From: Sphaerolaimus hirsutus
Taxonomy: Eukaryota > Nematoda > Chromadorea > Monhysterida > Sphaerolaimidae
Length of the DNA: 64,000 nt
Direction of reading: 5' to 3'
NCBI GenBank assembly: GCA_964036195.1
Contig: OZ038458.1
Coordinates: forward strand, 24,689,832-24,753,831
A program made the translations under genes and the position numbers. Within the stretch, counting starts at the first letter, position 1, and the number at the start of each line of letters is the position of its first letter. Under the pieces are notes generated by a model. It ran no database searches. It was not told the DNA's origin and saw nothing but the letters and a program-made list of their open reading frames with translations. Below, piece after piece: positions 33,701 through 43,200 of this stretch.

Positions 33701-34816
33701 AGGTGCCACTCTGAGAGCCAGTGAAATATCATGTAAAATTTAAAATGTCATGTAAAGTGTCAAAAGTCATGTAAATTGCCATGTAAAATGCCGTTGAAAG
33801 TGTCAAAAATAATGTAAGATACCCTGTGAAGTGGCAAAAAACGTTTGCCATTTTACAGTGTTTTATTTAATTTTTACACTTTGAATGACATTTGATATTT
33901 TACGGAGAATTTTACAGGGTTTGAGAGTGCCCCAGGAGGCATATTTTAACGAGTTGAGAAGGCCGGAGACCAAATTGCCTAATGGTTGGTTTTGGTTGGT
34001 ATGTTCGGGGTGTAACAATGTATTGTATAAAATATTTTTCATGTTTAATTGAATTTTTTCAACAAATATCAAATATTGGCACAAAATTTCAGATTACTTT
34101 TGTATGTCATTTCTAGTTTTTTGGGTAAATTAGAGAAAATATATTATAAAAAATTTAATTAATATTGACAGAAAAATTAGGATATCAGATCAAATAGTAT
34201 ATATGGAGCACGTTTTTGGGCTTTTTACAACTATAAACATGAATTCACTTCCAAAAAATCTCCCACCTCAAATAGCCACCCGCTCCAAATAATCACAACC
34301 CCAAATAACCCCTACCTCAAATAATCCCCACCCAAATAATCACCACCCCAGATAATCTCAACCCCACAAATCCCTATCTACCACCTCTAAATAATCCCCC
34401 ACCTCAAATAATCCCCAACTGCATATAATAACCACACCAAATAATACACAGCCAAAATATACCCCTCCCCAAATAAACCCCTCCCCAAATAATCCCCCAC
34501 CCCAAAAAAATCCCCTACCCCAAATAATACCTCACCTAAAATAAACCCCACACTAGAAAATACCCAACCCTAAATGACCCCCACCCTAAATAGACCCTTA
34601 CCCCAAAAAATACATCACCCCTAAAAATTCCCTACCCCCAAATAATCGCTTATCTCAGGAAATCACCCACCCCAAATAATCTTCAACCCCAAATAAAACC
34701 CCACCCCAAACACAGGAAAGCCACTGCCTCTGAGTGCGATGCAATTAGAAAAACCAAAAGTTACAGATGTTCCAGGTGCCCAAGATCCTATGAAGGACCG
34801 GACTAAAACCGCCTGA
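24496..34816 (+). CDS. GSK3-like serine/threonine protein kinase with Lys/Asp-rich N-terminus, 11 exons
   Basis: Exons 24496-24711, 25365-25682, 26283-26433, 27384-27503, 27972-28163, 29968-30195, 30973-31043, 31806-31943, 33513-33702, 33936-33984, 34716-34816 join in one frame: 590 residues and TGA. All introns are GT-AG and all phases agree. Kinase features: glycine loop GNGVFSNVY (third Gly is Ser), VAIKK lysine, HRDIKPEN catalytic loop, DFG, the GSK3-type activation-segment Tyr (PYQVTRYYR), ALE instead of APE, and the GSK3 C-lobe signature FNELRRPETKLPNG. About 180 lysine/aspartate-rich, probably disordered residues precede the kinase. GSK3 phosphorylates primed substrates. The divergence here resembles the fast-evolving GSK3-like kinases of nematode sperm, but that role is inference. 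The start codon is upstream and was not found. Confidence 0.85.
25365..25682 (+). CDS. GSK3-like gene, exon 2 (KD/KN-rich)
   Basis: Acceptor ATTCTGCAG, donor ATTGG then GTTGGT. 105 full codons rich in K, D, N, S. The phase fits both neighbours. Confidence 0.6.
26283..26433 (+). CDS. GSK3-like gene, exon 3
   Basis: Acceptor CACCCTACAG, donor GCCAAG then GTGGGG. Encodes an Arg-rich segment ending HEVNFINYAK just before the kinase domain. Confidence 0.65.
26746..27159. mobile_element. CCGTATATCC MITE in GSK3-like intron
   Basis: TACCGTATATCCTCGAATAA at the left, TTATTCGAGGATATACGGTA at the right. Confidence 0.8.
27384..27503 (+). CDS. GSK3-like gene, exon 4 (glycine loop)
   Basis: Acceptor TACATGTAG gives GTVDRRTITLDHAGARLIGN and the glycine loop, in phase with both neighbours. 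The AG seven bases later would put a stop in frame. Confidence 0.8.
27972..28163 (+). CDS. GSK3-like gene, exon 5 (VAIKK, N-lobe)
   Basis: 64 codons from VAIKKSFPQDRID to MPMTVAAFE, aligning with the GSK3 N-lobe through the hinge (FDFMPMTV against GSK3 LDYVPETV). Confidence 0.85.
28209..29029. mobile_element. hAT-like CAGAGTTG element (GCGTAA arms) in GSK3-like intron
   Basis: Starts CAGAGTTGCGAAAGCG, ends AACAACTCTG, with a perfect 8-bp duplication CGCTGCAC (28201-28208, 29030-29037). Arms are TTACGCTTACGC repeats. A CCGTATTACC MITE (28575-28737) is nested inside. Confidence 0.85.
28575..28737. mobile_element. Nested CCGTATTACC MITE
   Basis: TACCGTATTACCTCGAAAAA to TTCAAGGTAATACAGT, with G runs, inside the hAT-like element. 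Confidence 0.7.
29073..29525. mobile_element. CCGTATTACC MITE (inverted relative to 51883)
   Basis: TACCGTATTACCTCGAAATA to TTCGAGGTAATACGGTA. The interior is the reverse complement of the copy at 51883-52311. Confidence 0.82.
29530..29695. mobile_element. CACACTAG-family MITE, decayed
   Basis: Palindromic AAACTCATAAGTCAACTTTG ... TTTATGACTTACC with central GTCAACTACAGTT; the right end is AGTAGTGTG. Confidence 0.5.
29867..29946. mobile_element. Short CCGTATTTCC MITE next to exon 6
   Basis: TACCGTATTTCCCCGAAATG to TTTCGAGGAAATATTTACG; it ends about 20 bases before the acceptor at 29967. Confidence 0.6.
29968..30195 (+). CDS. GSK3-like gene, exon 6 (HRDIKPEN, DFG)
   Basis: 76 codons containing WAYQLLLAVAFSHAYNICHR, DIKPENMLLD and LSDFGNAKW. 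Clean acceptor CCCCCACAG and donor CAG then GTATTC. Confidence 0.92.
30246..30494. mobile_element. MITE with TATACTCGGCAGAC and ACTGGAGTATA ends
   Basis: An inverted copy lies at 45629-45889. Both share CTCTGCCCTCGCAC and CACGCGTGCAGGGT near their ends. Confidence 0.65.
30773..30934. mobile_element. CCGTATTTCC MITE
   Basis: TACCGTATTTCCTCGAAATA to TTCGAGGAAATACGGTA, just upstream of kinase exon 7. Confidence 0.75.
30973..31043 (+). CDS. GSK3-like gene, exon 7 (activation segment)
   Basis: VTRYYRALELCLGNEHYGLP then VDI, aligned with GSK3 SRYYRAPEL...DVW. The Pro of APE is Leu. The tryptophan codon is split by the intron. Confidence 0.85.
31072..31295. mobile_element. MITE with GGCCAGTTCCGCAAGT-type ends
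   Basis: Left CGGCCGCAAGTGGAGAAGTG, right CACTTGCGGAACTGGCC. Interior inverted repeats of GAAGTGAAATGGCAAAAGC. The end sequence matches the array-armed element at 14005. A decayed relative is at about 35210-35320. Confidence 0.65.
31398..31619. mobile_element. GGCGCC-type hAT-like MITE fragment
   Basis: GTGATG...AAAGCGCCA at the left, ACATCACTAG at the right, GCGCC-rich interior. Related to 53110-53940. Confidence 0.5.
31806..31943 (+). CDS. GSK3-like gene, exon 8 (C-lobe)
   Basis: SCACVLAGFLFGDIFLNGSD through FGSPNDKQLMALNPK, matching the GSK3 GCVLAELL...LGTPT...MNPNY region. The donor GTATAATACCGTATTTTC sits directly at the end of a CCGTATT MITE. Confidence 0.85.
31947..32038. mobile_element. 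Half of a CCGTATT MITE at the exon 8 donor
   Basis: TACCGTATTTTCTCGATTAC starts four bases into the intron. The right half is absent where a CAGAGTTG element begins. Confidence 0.6.
32039..32823. mobile_element. hAT-like CAGAGTTG element (GTGTAA arms)
   Basis: CAGAGTTGTTAAGATACCGG at the left, TTTCGCAACTCTG at the right, arms of AAGTGTAAGTGTAAATACAC. No 8-bp duplication is visible at this copy. Confidence 0.75.
32870..32925. mobile_element. GGAAAACGG-array fragment
   Basis: CGGAAAACG ... GGAAACTTGACACACTA: one degraded end of the array-armed hAT-like family. Confidence 0.5.
32933..33435. mobile_element. TATACTCGGC MITE interrupted by a CCGTATTTCC MITE
   Basis: The right end GGGTCCGCAGAGTATA and the interior match the family at 8508. 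The MITE at 33126-33409 sits in its GCATACTTT segment. Confidence 0.6.
33126..33409. mobile_element. CCGTATTTCC MITE, nested
   Basis: TACCGTATTTCCCCGAAATA to TTCGAGGAAATACGGTA, with several C runs. Confidence 0.75.
33513..33702 (+). CDS. GSK3-like gene, exon 9 (C-lobe)
   Basis: Encodes LATKTRDKWPREIEQSLEVG to LLDGMFEYEPQLRYRAIDALQ. The last part aligns with GSK3 LLEYTPTARLTPLEA. The donor is CTGCAG then GTGCCACTC, the start of the element intron. Confidence 0.85.
33703..33935 (+). mobile_element. Intron 9 of the GSK3-like gene, formed by an inverted-repeat element
   Basis: The whole 233-base intron is one element. It begins GTGCCACTCTGAGAGCC right after CTGCAG and ends TTTTACAGGGTTTGAGAGTG then CCCCAG right before the next exon. 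The interior has ATGTAAAATGTC units and their inverse. The donor GT is the element's first two bases, and the acceptor AG belongs to a flanking CAGG that also precedes the element. Confidence 0.82.
33936..33984 (+). CDS. GSK3-like gene, exon 10
   Basis: EAYFNELRRPETKLPN, the conserved GSK3 segment FFDELR...KLPNG. It lies directly after the element intron. Confidence 0.88.
34258..34710 (+). repeat. Degenerate CCCCAAATAATC tandem repeat
   Basis: About 450 bases of 16-18-base units such as CCCCACCCCAAATAATC filling most of the last intron of the GSK3-like gene. The C-rich run ends at the acceptor. Confidence 0.75.
34716..34816 (+). CDS. GSK3-like gene, terminal exon
   Basis: Acceptor CAAACACAG; completes the Gly of KLPNG and continues KPLPLSAMQLEKPKVTDVPG to a TGA at 34814-34816. 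The phase fits exon 10. Confidence 0.75.
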
Positions 34817-34840
34817 GAACAATTTTTATTATGCCCACTG

Positions 34841-35038
34841 TACGCTAGTTTTCAATCGAAATTTTGGAAACTCATACCTTGACCGAATTTGAGTTCACTA
34901 GAATCATTTATTTATTGATCTCCATCAACATTAGTTGACAGACATTTCATTATAGTCAACTCGAGTCTAAAGTAAGCCTTCAAAGCTCCCGGAGTTTACA
35001 AAAATTTCCGTCGAAAACTAGTGCGGCATTATTGTTGG
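34841..35038. mobile_element. CACACTAG-family MITE
   Basis: GTACGCTAGTTTTCAATCGA to TCGAAAACTAGTGCGGC, central ACATTAGTTGA; same layout as 13575-13770. Confidence 0.55.
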
Positions 35039-35482
35039 GTGGAGTGTGTGAATAGTGATTAAACCGATTGGATACTTATGTACCCTGGAAATACTTATAC
35101 GCCTCAATCGAATCTTATACTGGTAAATGAAGAAATGAAATTTTAATGAAATGATTTTGTTTATTTTTTAGACGTTTTTATGGTCACTTTCATTGTCAAA
35201 AAATATAATTGTGAAGCTTGTGGAGAAGTGAACTCTGTCAAAAATTGGTTTTGAATAAAGAATGTAGCTTTTATCATTTCTCATTTTACTTTGCCACCTG
35301 CGTAATTGGCCCCTGCGTTCGAAAAATTTCCAGTAATTTATACTCGCTAGGGAATAAATGCCACCCGCACTATTCAATTTTTTTGGAACATCGCTCATCA
35401 AAGAAATTCCTCGCGGGAAAATAGTGGGGAACTAAGAAATTTGGATATAAATTTTCACTGTCGGTTGCGCTCGGACATTGCC

Positions 35483-35710
35483 GGGGGGTGCACTGATACA
35501 CACATCTGCCCGTTACGCACATTTGCCCGTTTTTTCACTTGACACTTTTCCAAGTGATTTTCAGATTTGAGTGAAGTTAAAAACGCTGCGCAATGACATT
35601 AGTGAACTTTTTTCACTTCACTCATATCTGAAAATCACTTGGAAAAGTGTCAAGTGAAAAAAACGGGCAAATGTGCGTAACGGGCAGATGTGCGTATCAG
35701 GCCTGCCCCA
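35483..35710. mobile_element. Hairpin MITE with CTGATACGCACATCTGCCCG-type ends (copy 1)
   Basis: Near-complete palindrome: CTGATAC...ATCTGCCCGTTACGCACAT, then TTTTTTCACTTGACACTTTT, and the inverse. A second copy in the opposite orientation is at 40911-41137. Confidence 0.8.
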
Positions 35711-35939
35711 TTGCAGCGACGAAACTGGATGTTACAAAACAAGGGACGGCCGAACAACAGAACAACAAGCCGAAAAAGTCGCCAGATAGTTCAAAGGCGA
35801 CTTGGCAGCGCCGCCCGGTCGCAGTTTGGCGCATGCTGATTTTCGCGACGTAGCACATTTTTCGGCAGCGCCCACAGTTTTAGCCGTCGGAAAAATGGCG
35901 GCGCCATATTGACGCCGAAGACCGAACGCCAAAAATAGC

Positions 35940-36178
35940 GCTAGTGGTTTTGGTCATGTGTCATGTAAAAGACCCTGTAAAGTGTCATGAGTATCCAAAT
36001 ATTATGTGTTTTTTTGTATCCAAATCTTACGTCAAAAGAAAACAAGATTTGGATACGATAAAATAAGATTTGGATACACATGACACTTTACAGGGTCTTT
36101 TACATGACACATGACCCATGACATTTTACAGGGTCTTTTACACTTTACAGGGTCTGGGAGTGCCCCCAGGTATTTCTC
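35940..36178. mobile_element. Intron-type MITE, partial copy outside a gene
   Basis: Contains AAGACCCTGTAAAGTGTCATG and ends TTTACAGGGTCTGGGAGTGC then CCCCAGG, the same right end as the element introns. The left GTGCCACTCCC end is missing. Confidence 0.6.
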
Positions 36179-37082
36179 TGGAAAATACCGGAAAAATGAA
36201 AATATAAGATAACTACCTATTATATATTTTCCCAGATTTAAATTTTTGAAATGCTAACCGCACCCCGCGCGGTATGCAATACGCACTTGGAACCCAAACG
36301 GTGTAAATACACATTACATGCTGCAAAATCGAAACGAAAAAGGTCCCAAATTTGGCGACATTACATTTTTCGGGTGCGGTTGAAACGATGAACTATAACT
36401 GTACGCACGCCCGTCGCATACCTGCCGCGTCAATTTTTGCTTTGATTGGTGTAAAAATGCCGCGGCACAAATTTCCGACTTGTGCATATCGGACGCCTGA
36501 AATCGACCCTGTGTAAATATGTATACACACACAAACATCGAAGATCTTAGTCTTTTGATTAAATCGTCAAATTTCAGCGATGGAAAATCACTCTCCGCCT
36601 GGAATTTTCTATAATCACCGTAGTATACGATATGCGCAATATCCGCAAAAGTTTTTAGGGACGGCTGCGTAGCGCGCCGCGTGAAAAATTTCAAGGTTGA
36701 TTTAAATGGGTATGTATAGTGAATGACAAGACTTGTGTCGGTGGGTGTTCAATTCACTGAACAGATTGGAAATTATCTGAAATTCTGAAACTCAAAATGC
36801 GAACACATGAAGAATTCTTTCCATTAAGAATTAAGATGTAACGAATCTTTATTCAAGAATCACAGGAAAAACAGTTACCTACTGTGAAGTGTGTGGAGTG
36901 GAAGATCCTGTGAAGATCTTGATCATGAGTGAAGCACACTTCACAAAATTCTCAAGCATGGCCAAACTAGGTGATGTGGCACACACCACACATCATCTTT
37001 TTGTTTGTTGGAAATCCAGAACCTGGTGGACACAAATGGACAGGGGCACTTTACTCTGTCAAACTTCCTTCACTACTGATTA
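36179..37082. other. Intergenic; doubtful minus-strand ORF
   Basis: An open frame of 126 codons (36314-36694, minus) has no recognisable motif. No other gene signal seen. Confidence 0.4.
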
Positions 37083-37490
37083 CATTACCATATTTCCTTG
37101 AAATACCCCCTGAGGGTGATTGTTTCATAGTGAAAATTTTGAGGGGGTTAAACAAGGCGGCAGGGGGGGGCGTAGTTCGAGGGGCAGGGAGCTTTTTTTT
37201 CACCAGAAATTTTCAGAACTCCCAGTACTAATTTGTTCTTTGTAATGCATGCAGACATAGAAAAATGCAACCATAATCACTATGTATAAGAGTCTATAGC
37301 CTTATATAAGCATGTAGATGGTAAAAAAACAGGTTCAATTGTAACACAGTCATTGTTTTTAATGTGTTCTGCATTGCCTGGATCACATACTGTAGCTTTT
37401 GTCATTTATAGTCTCTTTACTCAATTTGGGGGGAGGTATTTTGAGGGGGCTTCAAAGAGGGGGGGGGGTATTTTGAGGAAGAATGGTATT
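37083..37490. mobile_element. Diverged CCGTATTTCC MITE
   Basis: TACCATATTTCCTTGAAATA to TTTTGAGGAAGAATGGTA, with G-run interior. Confidence 0.6.
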
Positions 37491-37742
37491 CTCATTTGTC
37501 CCGAGGAATGCACCAACACAGCAATAAATTAGTTTATTAAATGTATGGGATGTGCAATGTGCATCTGTCTGCATACTTCCAAATGTTTTGACATATTTCT
37601 AGAAGCATCAAGAATCATTGGATTAAGTGTTTAAAAACATTTCATCTATCACCAGAGGATGATCGGATTCTTCCAAAACTGCTGAAAACACGTTGCAGTG
37701 TATTTTATGTATTTCACCAGCCACACCATTGGAAAGTGTGTC

Positions 37743-38176
37743 TACTGTATATCCTCGAATAAGACCACAGGGGAGTTATTTTTCATCAGAGTTTTTGAGG
37801 GGGGACTTATTCAAGGGTGAGGAGTTATTCAAGGGAGGGAGTTATTTTTTCCTCAGAAACTTGGACTGAATTCATCGTATGAATGCATTCTTTCAACTCA
37901 TGTAATCCATGTATTTAACAGTTCAACAACAACAAACAGGTGTTTATACACTGCATATATGTCATGTATCTGCTGTCGCTGCCATACGTTAACATTCTTT
38001 TGTATTTTCAACGATCATTTTTGTAAATTATAGCATATTTTTCACCCACAGGGGGACTTATTCAAGAGGGGGGAGTTATTCGAGGGGGGACTTATTTTTT
38101 CATCAGTGTTTTTGAGGGGGAGTTATTCAAGGGGGAGGAGTTATTCGAGGGGGGTCTTATTCGAGGATATACGGTA
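37743..38176. mobile_element. CCGTATATCC MITE
   Basis: TACTGTATATCCTCGAATAA to TTATTCGAGGATATACGGTA. Confidence 0.75.
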
Positions 38177-39456
38177 TGTACATGAGCTTTGTGCTGTATG
38201 GCTATGGTAAAGCATTATGAGGATTGTGTGTGTGATGACACTACACAACGCTTCACTGCACAAGTTTTAAGTTTATTCCGTCACAAGTCATGTCACACAC
38301 TGTATATCACTAATTTTGATGCTGTTTGTTAGTAATGAATACCGAAGTATTCTATGTACATCCATGGAGGCAGTTAAAATGTGTGTGTATATCAGTTTAG
38401 AGTGTCTACCTAATTGCAGCAGTGCCAATGTCCGTGTCAGTAAAAGTGCATTTTTGATTTTTTTGGCGCTACTTGACAAAATGTTCCTTCCCTCTTGGTT
38501 TCACACTGTAATTTTTCATGACTTTTGTATTTATTTTTTTACTGGGGGCGTCATAAGGAAAAGTCAACATTGCCAATTTTATACCGCATTTTTCAGGGTT
38601 TTCAGATTTGCGCACTAATGCAAATCGTGCGGAAAAATTATTATTCTGAATCTAAACAGAAACCATTGTTGGATTGAACAGAAATCCATAAAAAGTTGAC
38701 CTTGGGATCAGGGATTTACAGGTTAGCCTGTCAAATATGGACGTTATAAATTTTTTACATAGAAATTTACCTATTGTGCAAAATATCGATTGAGAAGTCT
38801 ATTTGCTGTTACACAGCTGGAATATAGTCAACTTGCCCAACACTTCGCAGTAAAATCTACCACTTCCATCTGAATAAAAAAAAACAGCTTTTATTTTTTC
38901 TCAACGCAGCACATCGCTCTCACTTGTCGGGAATTTGGTGCATAGGTAATTGTTTACGCAACTTTATTCCACAAAATACGGTAGCACTCTTTGTAAATCC
39001 TTAGTTCGCAAGAGTTATAAAAACGTGTGAGGATGACTTTGCAAAATTTCGATCCCCGGATTATATGGTAAATAGGTACTTAAATACATGTACTCGCACT
39101 GTACTTAGATATCTAGGTACACCCTTCATTTTATTCCGATCTACTATTTTTGTATTTATACGTAAACATCTACACGTGTATTTATGCAAACGTGTTTTTT
39201 TGTAGTTTTGCACCTATAGTCAATTTTCGTGTCCAGTGCGCATTGTAGAGGATAGCTATTTTCTACATTTATCAAATATAAATAGTGCTTTTTTGGACAC
39301 AATTGTAGGTGTTTCTATATTTGTTTTTGTATGGCAATTTTTTGTAATATCCTGGAAATTGTTTTGACGGGAAAAATTGTTTTGTTCTTGTCCACAGGAG
39401 ATATTTACGCAACAAACAGAGACAAGAGTGTTGTTTGCATTATATTTCAGTCAGCT
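38177..39456. other. Intergenic; one possible relic exon
   Basis: AT-rich, mostly featureless. At 39398-39457 an acceptor (TTGTCCACAG) precedes 20 open codons (EIFTQQTETRVLFALYFSQL) that end exactly where an intron-type MITE starts. The join to the next gene's first exon does not work, so this is noted only. Confidence 0.35.
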
Positions 39457-39710
39457 GGGGGAAATCCCAAGCCCTGTAAAGTGTAAAGTAAAGTGTCAAA
39501 TGTAAAGTCAAATGCAAAGTAAAGTGTCAAATGTAAAGTCAAATGCAAAGTAAAGTGTCAATCAAAACAAAAAAGAAAAGATTTTATTACTGAACTTTGC
39601 ATGACAATTGATACTTTACTTTGCATTTGACTTTACATTTGACACTTTTCTTTGCATTTGACTTTACATTTGACACTTTACTTTACTATTTACAGGGCTT
39701 GGGATTGCCA
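39457..39710. mobile_element. Intron-type MITE variant (CCCAAGCCCTGTAAA ends)
   Basis: Left ATCCCAAGCCCTGTAAAGTG, right TTTACAGGGCTTGGGATTGC. Interior is AAAGTAAAGTGTCAAATGT and its inverse. The left end lacks the GT that the element introns use as donor. Confidence 0.65.
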
Positions 39711-40017
39711 CCTGACCGCACACTTGACAGTTAAATCTACCATATAACACCTGAATAAGGAATTGTTTTTTAAATCATTTTTCTCATCACATTTTACTTT
39801 TTTCTTATGGGTGACTTCGCGCTGGTAACTTAATCCATCCATATTTGCGGCATTCTCATTGTAAAAGCGTACAGACTTTTACTTTTAAAGTGTACTGCGT
39901 CTGTGTACTTTTTCATACTTGAATTTTGATTTCCCCTCTGCCGACCTGATAAGGCACATAAATTGGTAATTCGCGCCCCAAAAAACCAAACTTTAACCCA
40001 AAACACTCCCCCCCCAG

Positions 40018-40240
40018 ATCCCCACACACCCCAACACCAAAACATGGCCAGTTCACCCCTGCACCCCCCACTGGGGTCCCCCCTCCCCCCCTCGAACACG
40101 CATCAAGGGGGAGGTTTGGGCGGGGACACGGCCGAGCAGAGGGACATGGTGGCCGCTCTGTTGGCTGATTACATCAATTTAGCCACCCCCCTGGCTACTT
40201 GGCTGGACGAGACCGCGCTGAGACAGGGGGAGGATAGCAG
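40018..40240 (+). CDS. GYGR-repeat gene, first exon found
   Basis: Acceptor CTCCCCCCCCAG, donor AGCAG then GTGGGC. It contains MASSPLHPPLGSPLPPS (ATG at 40044, a possible start) and a helical segment AALLADYINLATPLATWLDE. Confidence 0.6.
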
Positions 40241-43200
40241 GTGGGCATGGGGGTGCCACTTGGGGGGGGGTATTGGCTTGATTGGTGAATTGATGAGATT
40301 TTTGGCTGGCTTTTTTAAAAACTTTTTTGGAATATAAAATGTGAAAATTATTTGTGCAAAAAAATTAGTGTGGCGAAGATTAAATTTCCATATTTTGGAA
40401 GTTTTCCCATTGATGGACTAAGAGCTAATTTTGTATACACATACCTATACATAAATATATCTCATACCGGCCTGCTATTTACATTGCACATAAAACCGCA
40501 ATGCCCTACAGCTTCATTTGCAACACGATTAAACACTTTTGCATTTGAACGTCGTCCATCAGCATCAGCCCACGAGCAAGCTTCGAATTGGGATGGGGAC
40601 CAGTTGACATTCAGTTCAGTATCCCGTCAACTAGTCTGTGTATCCAACCCCCCCCCCCCACCCAGCCTGGGCGAACTCAACGAAGCCTCGGGAGAACAGT
40701 GTTGCTACTCGGACAAGGAAGCCTGGCAGGGCACCTACGACGCGGTGATGGCCCTGGGCGCCGAAACTACGCACACATTGGACCAGAGGGGGGAGCACAG
40801 GGCTGCCGCCGCCCTGGCGCAACAGTGCGAGCAGATCAGGGATAAGTGGAATGCGCTTGGACATAAGGTGGGTGGGGGGCTTTTTCGGGTGGGGGTGGGG
40901 GTTGGGTGCGGGCAGGCCTGATACGCACATCTGCCCGTTACGCACATTAGCCCGTTTTTTTCACTTGACACTTTTTCAAGTGATTTTCAGATATGAGTAA
41001 AGTGAAAAAAAGTTGCGCAATGACATTAGTGAACTTTTTTCACTTCACTCATATCTGAAAATCACTTTGAAAAGTGTCAAGTGAAAAAAACGGGCAAATG
41101 TGCGTAACGGGCAGATGTGCGTATCAGTGCAGCCCCGGTTGGGTGATGGGTCTGATATGAGGTTGGGGGTTGGTTCGGCACCATGTCAAGTGTGATTGAA
41201 AGTGGCGTTTCATCCAAAATGTCAATTTAACAAGGTGAGATTTTGTTACTAGATGTTTGACATTTTTATCGGCATTTTATTGGGTTCCGTTTTGGCTCTG
41301 GATTTGGCCGAGAAAATGTATTTCAAGTGTATGAAGTATTTATTTCTTTATAGAAAATGCCCAGTGAATCATAGGGATAATTTTGGCTCTTTTCTGGATG
41401 AGTCGAACAACTTGTCATAAAAACCAATAAAAACGCGGTAAAATAACTATACCTAAATGAGTTTTGGACATTGTTGGCTGCTCGCACACAAAAATCTGTA
41501 AATATATTGTTCATTGTGATTCATTCACCCACGCCACGATTAAACTACCCCGTTCAAGTGACTAAGAAAATTGACTTTTCACAAGCCCCCTCTAAAATTT
41601 ATCAAATATATTTACAAACACAACATTCAGTCAGACCTACAGCCATAGCCAACAAAAAACATCAAATAAAAAACCCTAAAATCACATTAATCCATTTCAA
41701 AACCTCAAATTACCCCAGCCCCTCCCCCCAAAACCCCCCAAAAAACAACAACATTTTTTATTTCCAACACCAAAACACCCCCCCCCCCCAGTGCATCCGT
41801 CTAGTAGTGGACCTAAACAGCGAGCGGGGCCGACCACGCTACGTGTCCCGCATCCACGTGGGCCAGTCCCAATTGCACAGTCCCACCGGCACCGGTGCGG
41901 GACATATGGCCGGCGGGGGCGACTCGGTCAGCACGCCGGACTTGGTGGGTTTGGGGTGAGGGTTGGATTTTGGGTGTGGGTTTGCTGTTGGCGATGGAGA
42001 ACCCTCTGAAAAAAGTGTGTGTATTTTGAACTGTTTTTTATTGACCTCGAATTTGTGATTTTCAAATTTTTCAAATATTTATTTTGGAAAGACGTTTTTT
42101 ACTCGTGGTGACATAAAAACTCAAAAAATTGACACTAACTTAAAAAACGTTTTCAACTTTTAGAATTTTTGTTTGCCATCGTGTTGCAATCATAGGGAAG
42201 TTGTTGTATTTCCTTCAAACGACACTGACTGTGTTTTGAGGTTTTGGAATTTGGAGGTTTTGAAATCCAAAACAAAAACACAAACACCCCCCCAAATTTG
42301 TTCTTCTACAATTCTAACAAAATAAATAATGCGCCACACAGACGTTGACCCCCTCCCCCGGGGCTACCTACGGCGGCCTGCGTCAACTGAGTGCCTCCCC
42401 TCTATACTACGAAACGACCGATACAACTGGTGAGTTTTTGCTGGAAAAGCGCCAAAAATTGCGCCAGGCGCCACGGGAAAAGGAGCTACCGTATTACCTC
42501 CAATATAAGGCATCCCTCTAATATAAGGTACCCTCTAATATAAGGTATAACTTTTGGCTATTTTGAACGCGACGAAATAAATATAAGGTACCCTCTAATA
42601 TAAGGCATACCTCTAATAAGGCACAGCTGGCTGCGTGCCAAAACACGCAAAATAATAAAAACGGTTGCTAAACATGGCGGAAAATTATGAAAATGGTGCT
42701 GAAGGGCACTGCGATGAATCTTCCTCGACTTCCGCCGCTGAAAAGTGTGTCAGTTTACAGCTGCACTATTCACTCGAAGAGAAACTTTGAATTGTTGACC
42801 AGACGAAAATCTGGCGAAAAAAATTGAAGGTACCCTCTAATATAAGGTACCCTCTAATACAAGGTATAACTTTTGGCTCTAAAAATATGACGAAAACAAT
42901 ATAAGGTATACCTTATATTAGAGGTAATACGGTATGTATTTACGTGTTCGTGGCACTTCGTAAAGTGTTCGATGCGAATTTATTTCAATAGTGTGTTTAT
43001 TCGAAATACATACGCCCGTCGGGGGGGGGGGGGGGGTATTGTTTGCCGGGGAAATTTGAGGGAGGTTTTATTCTAGCGCTGAGATCGTTTTTCGTCGGGA
43101 CTTTCATCTACCTAAATATAAAAGTGCATTCTCATGTTTAACAAATTCACTCTAGAGGGGTATTATACAGAGTTGTTAAAATACCGGTATTTTTGGAAAG

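Noticed and set aside
36314-36694. Minus-strand ORF of 126 codons starting MKFFTRRATQPSLKTF
   Set aside because: No recognisable motif, no convincing splice context and no repeat or neighbour support. Kept only as a note.
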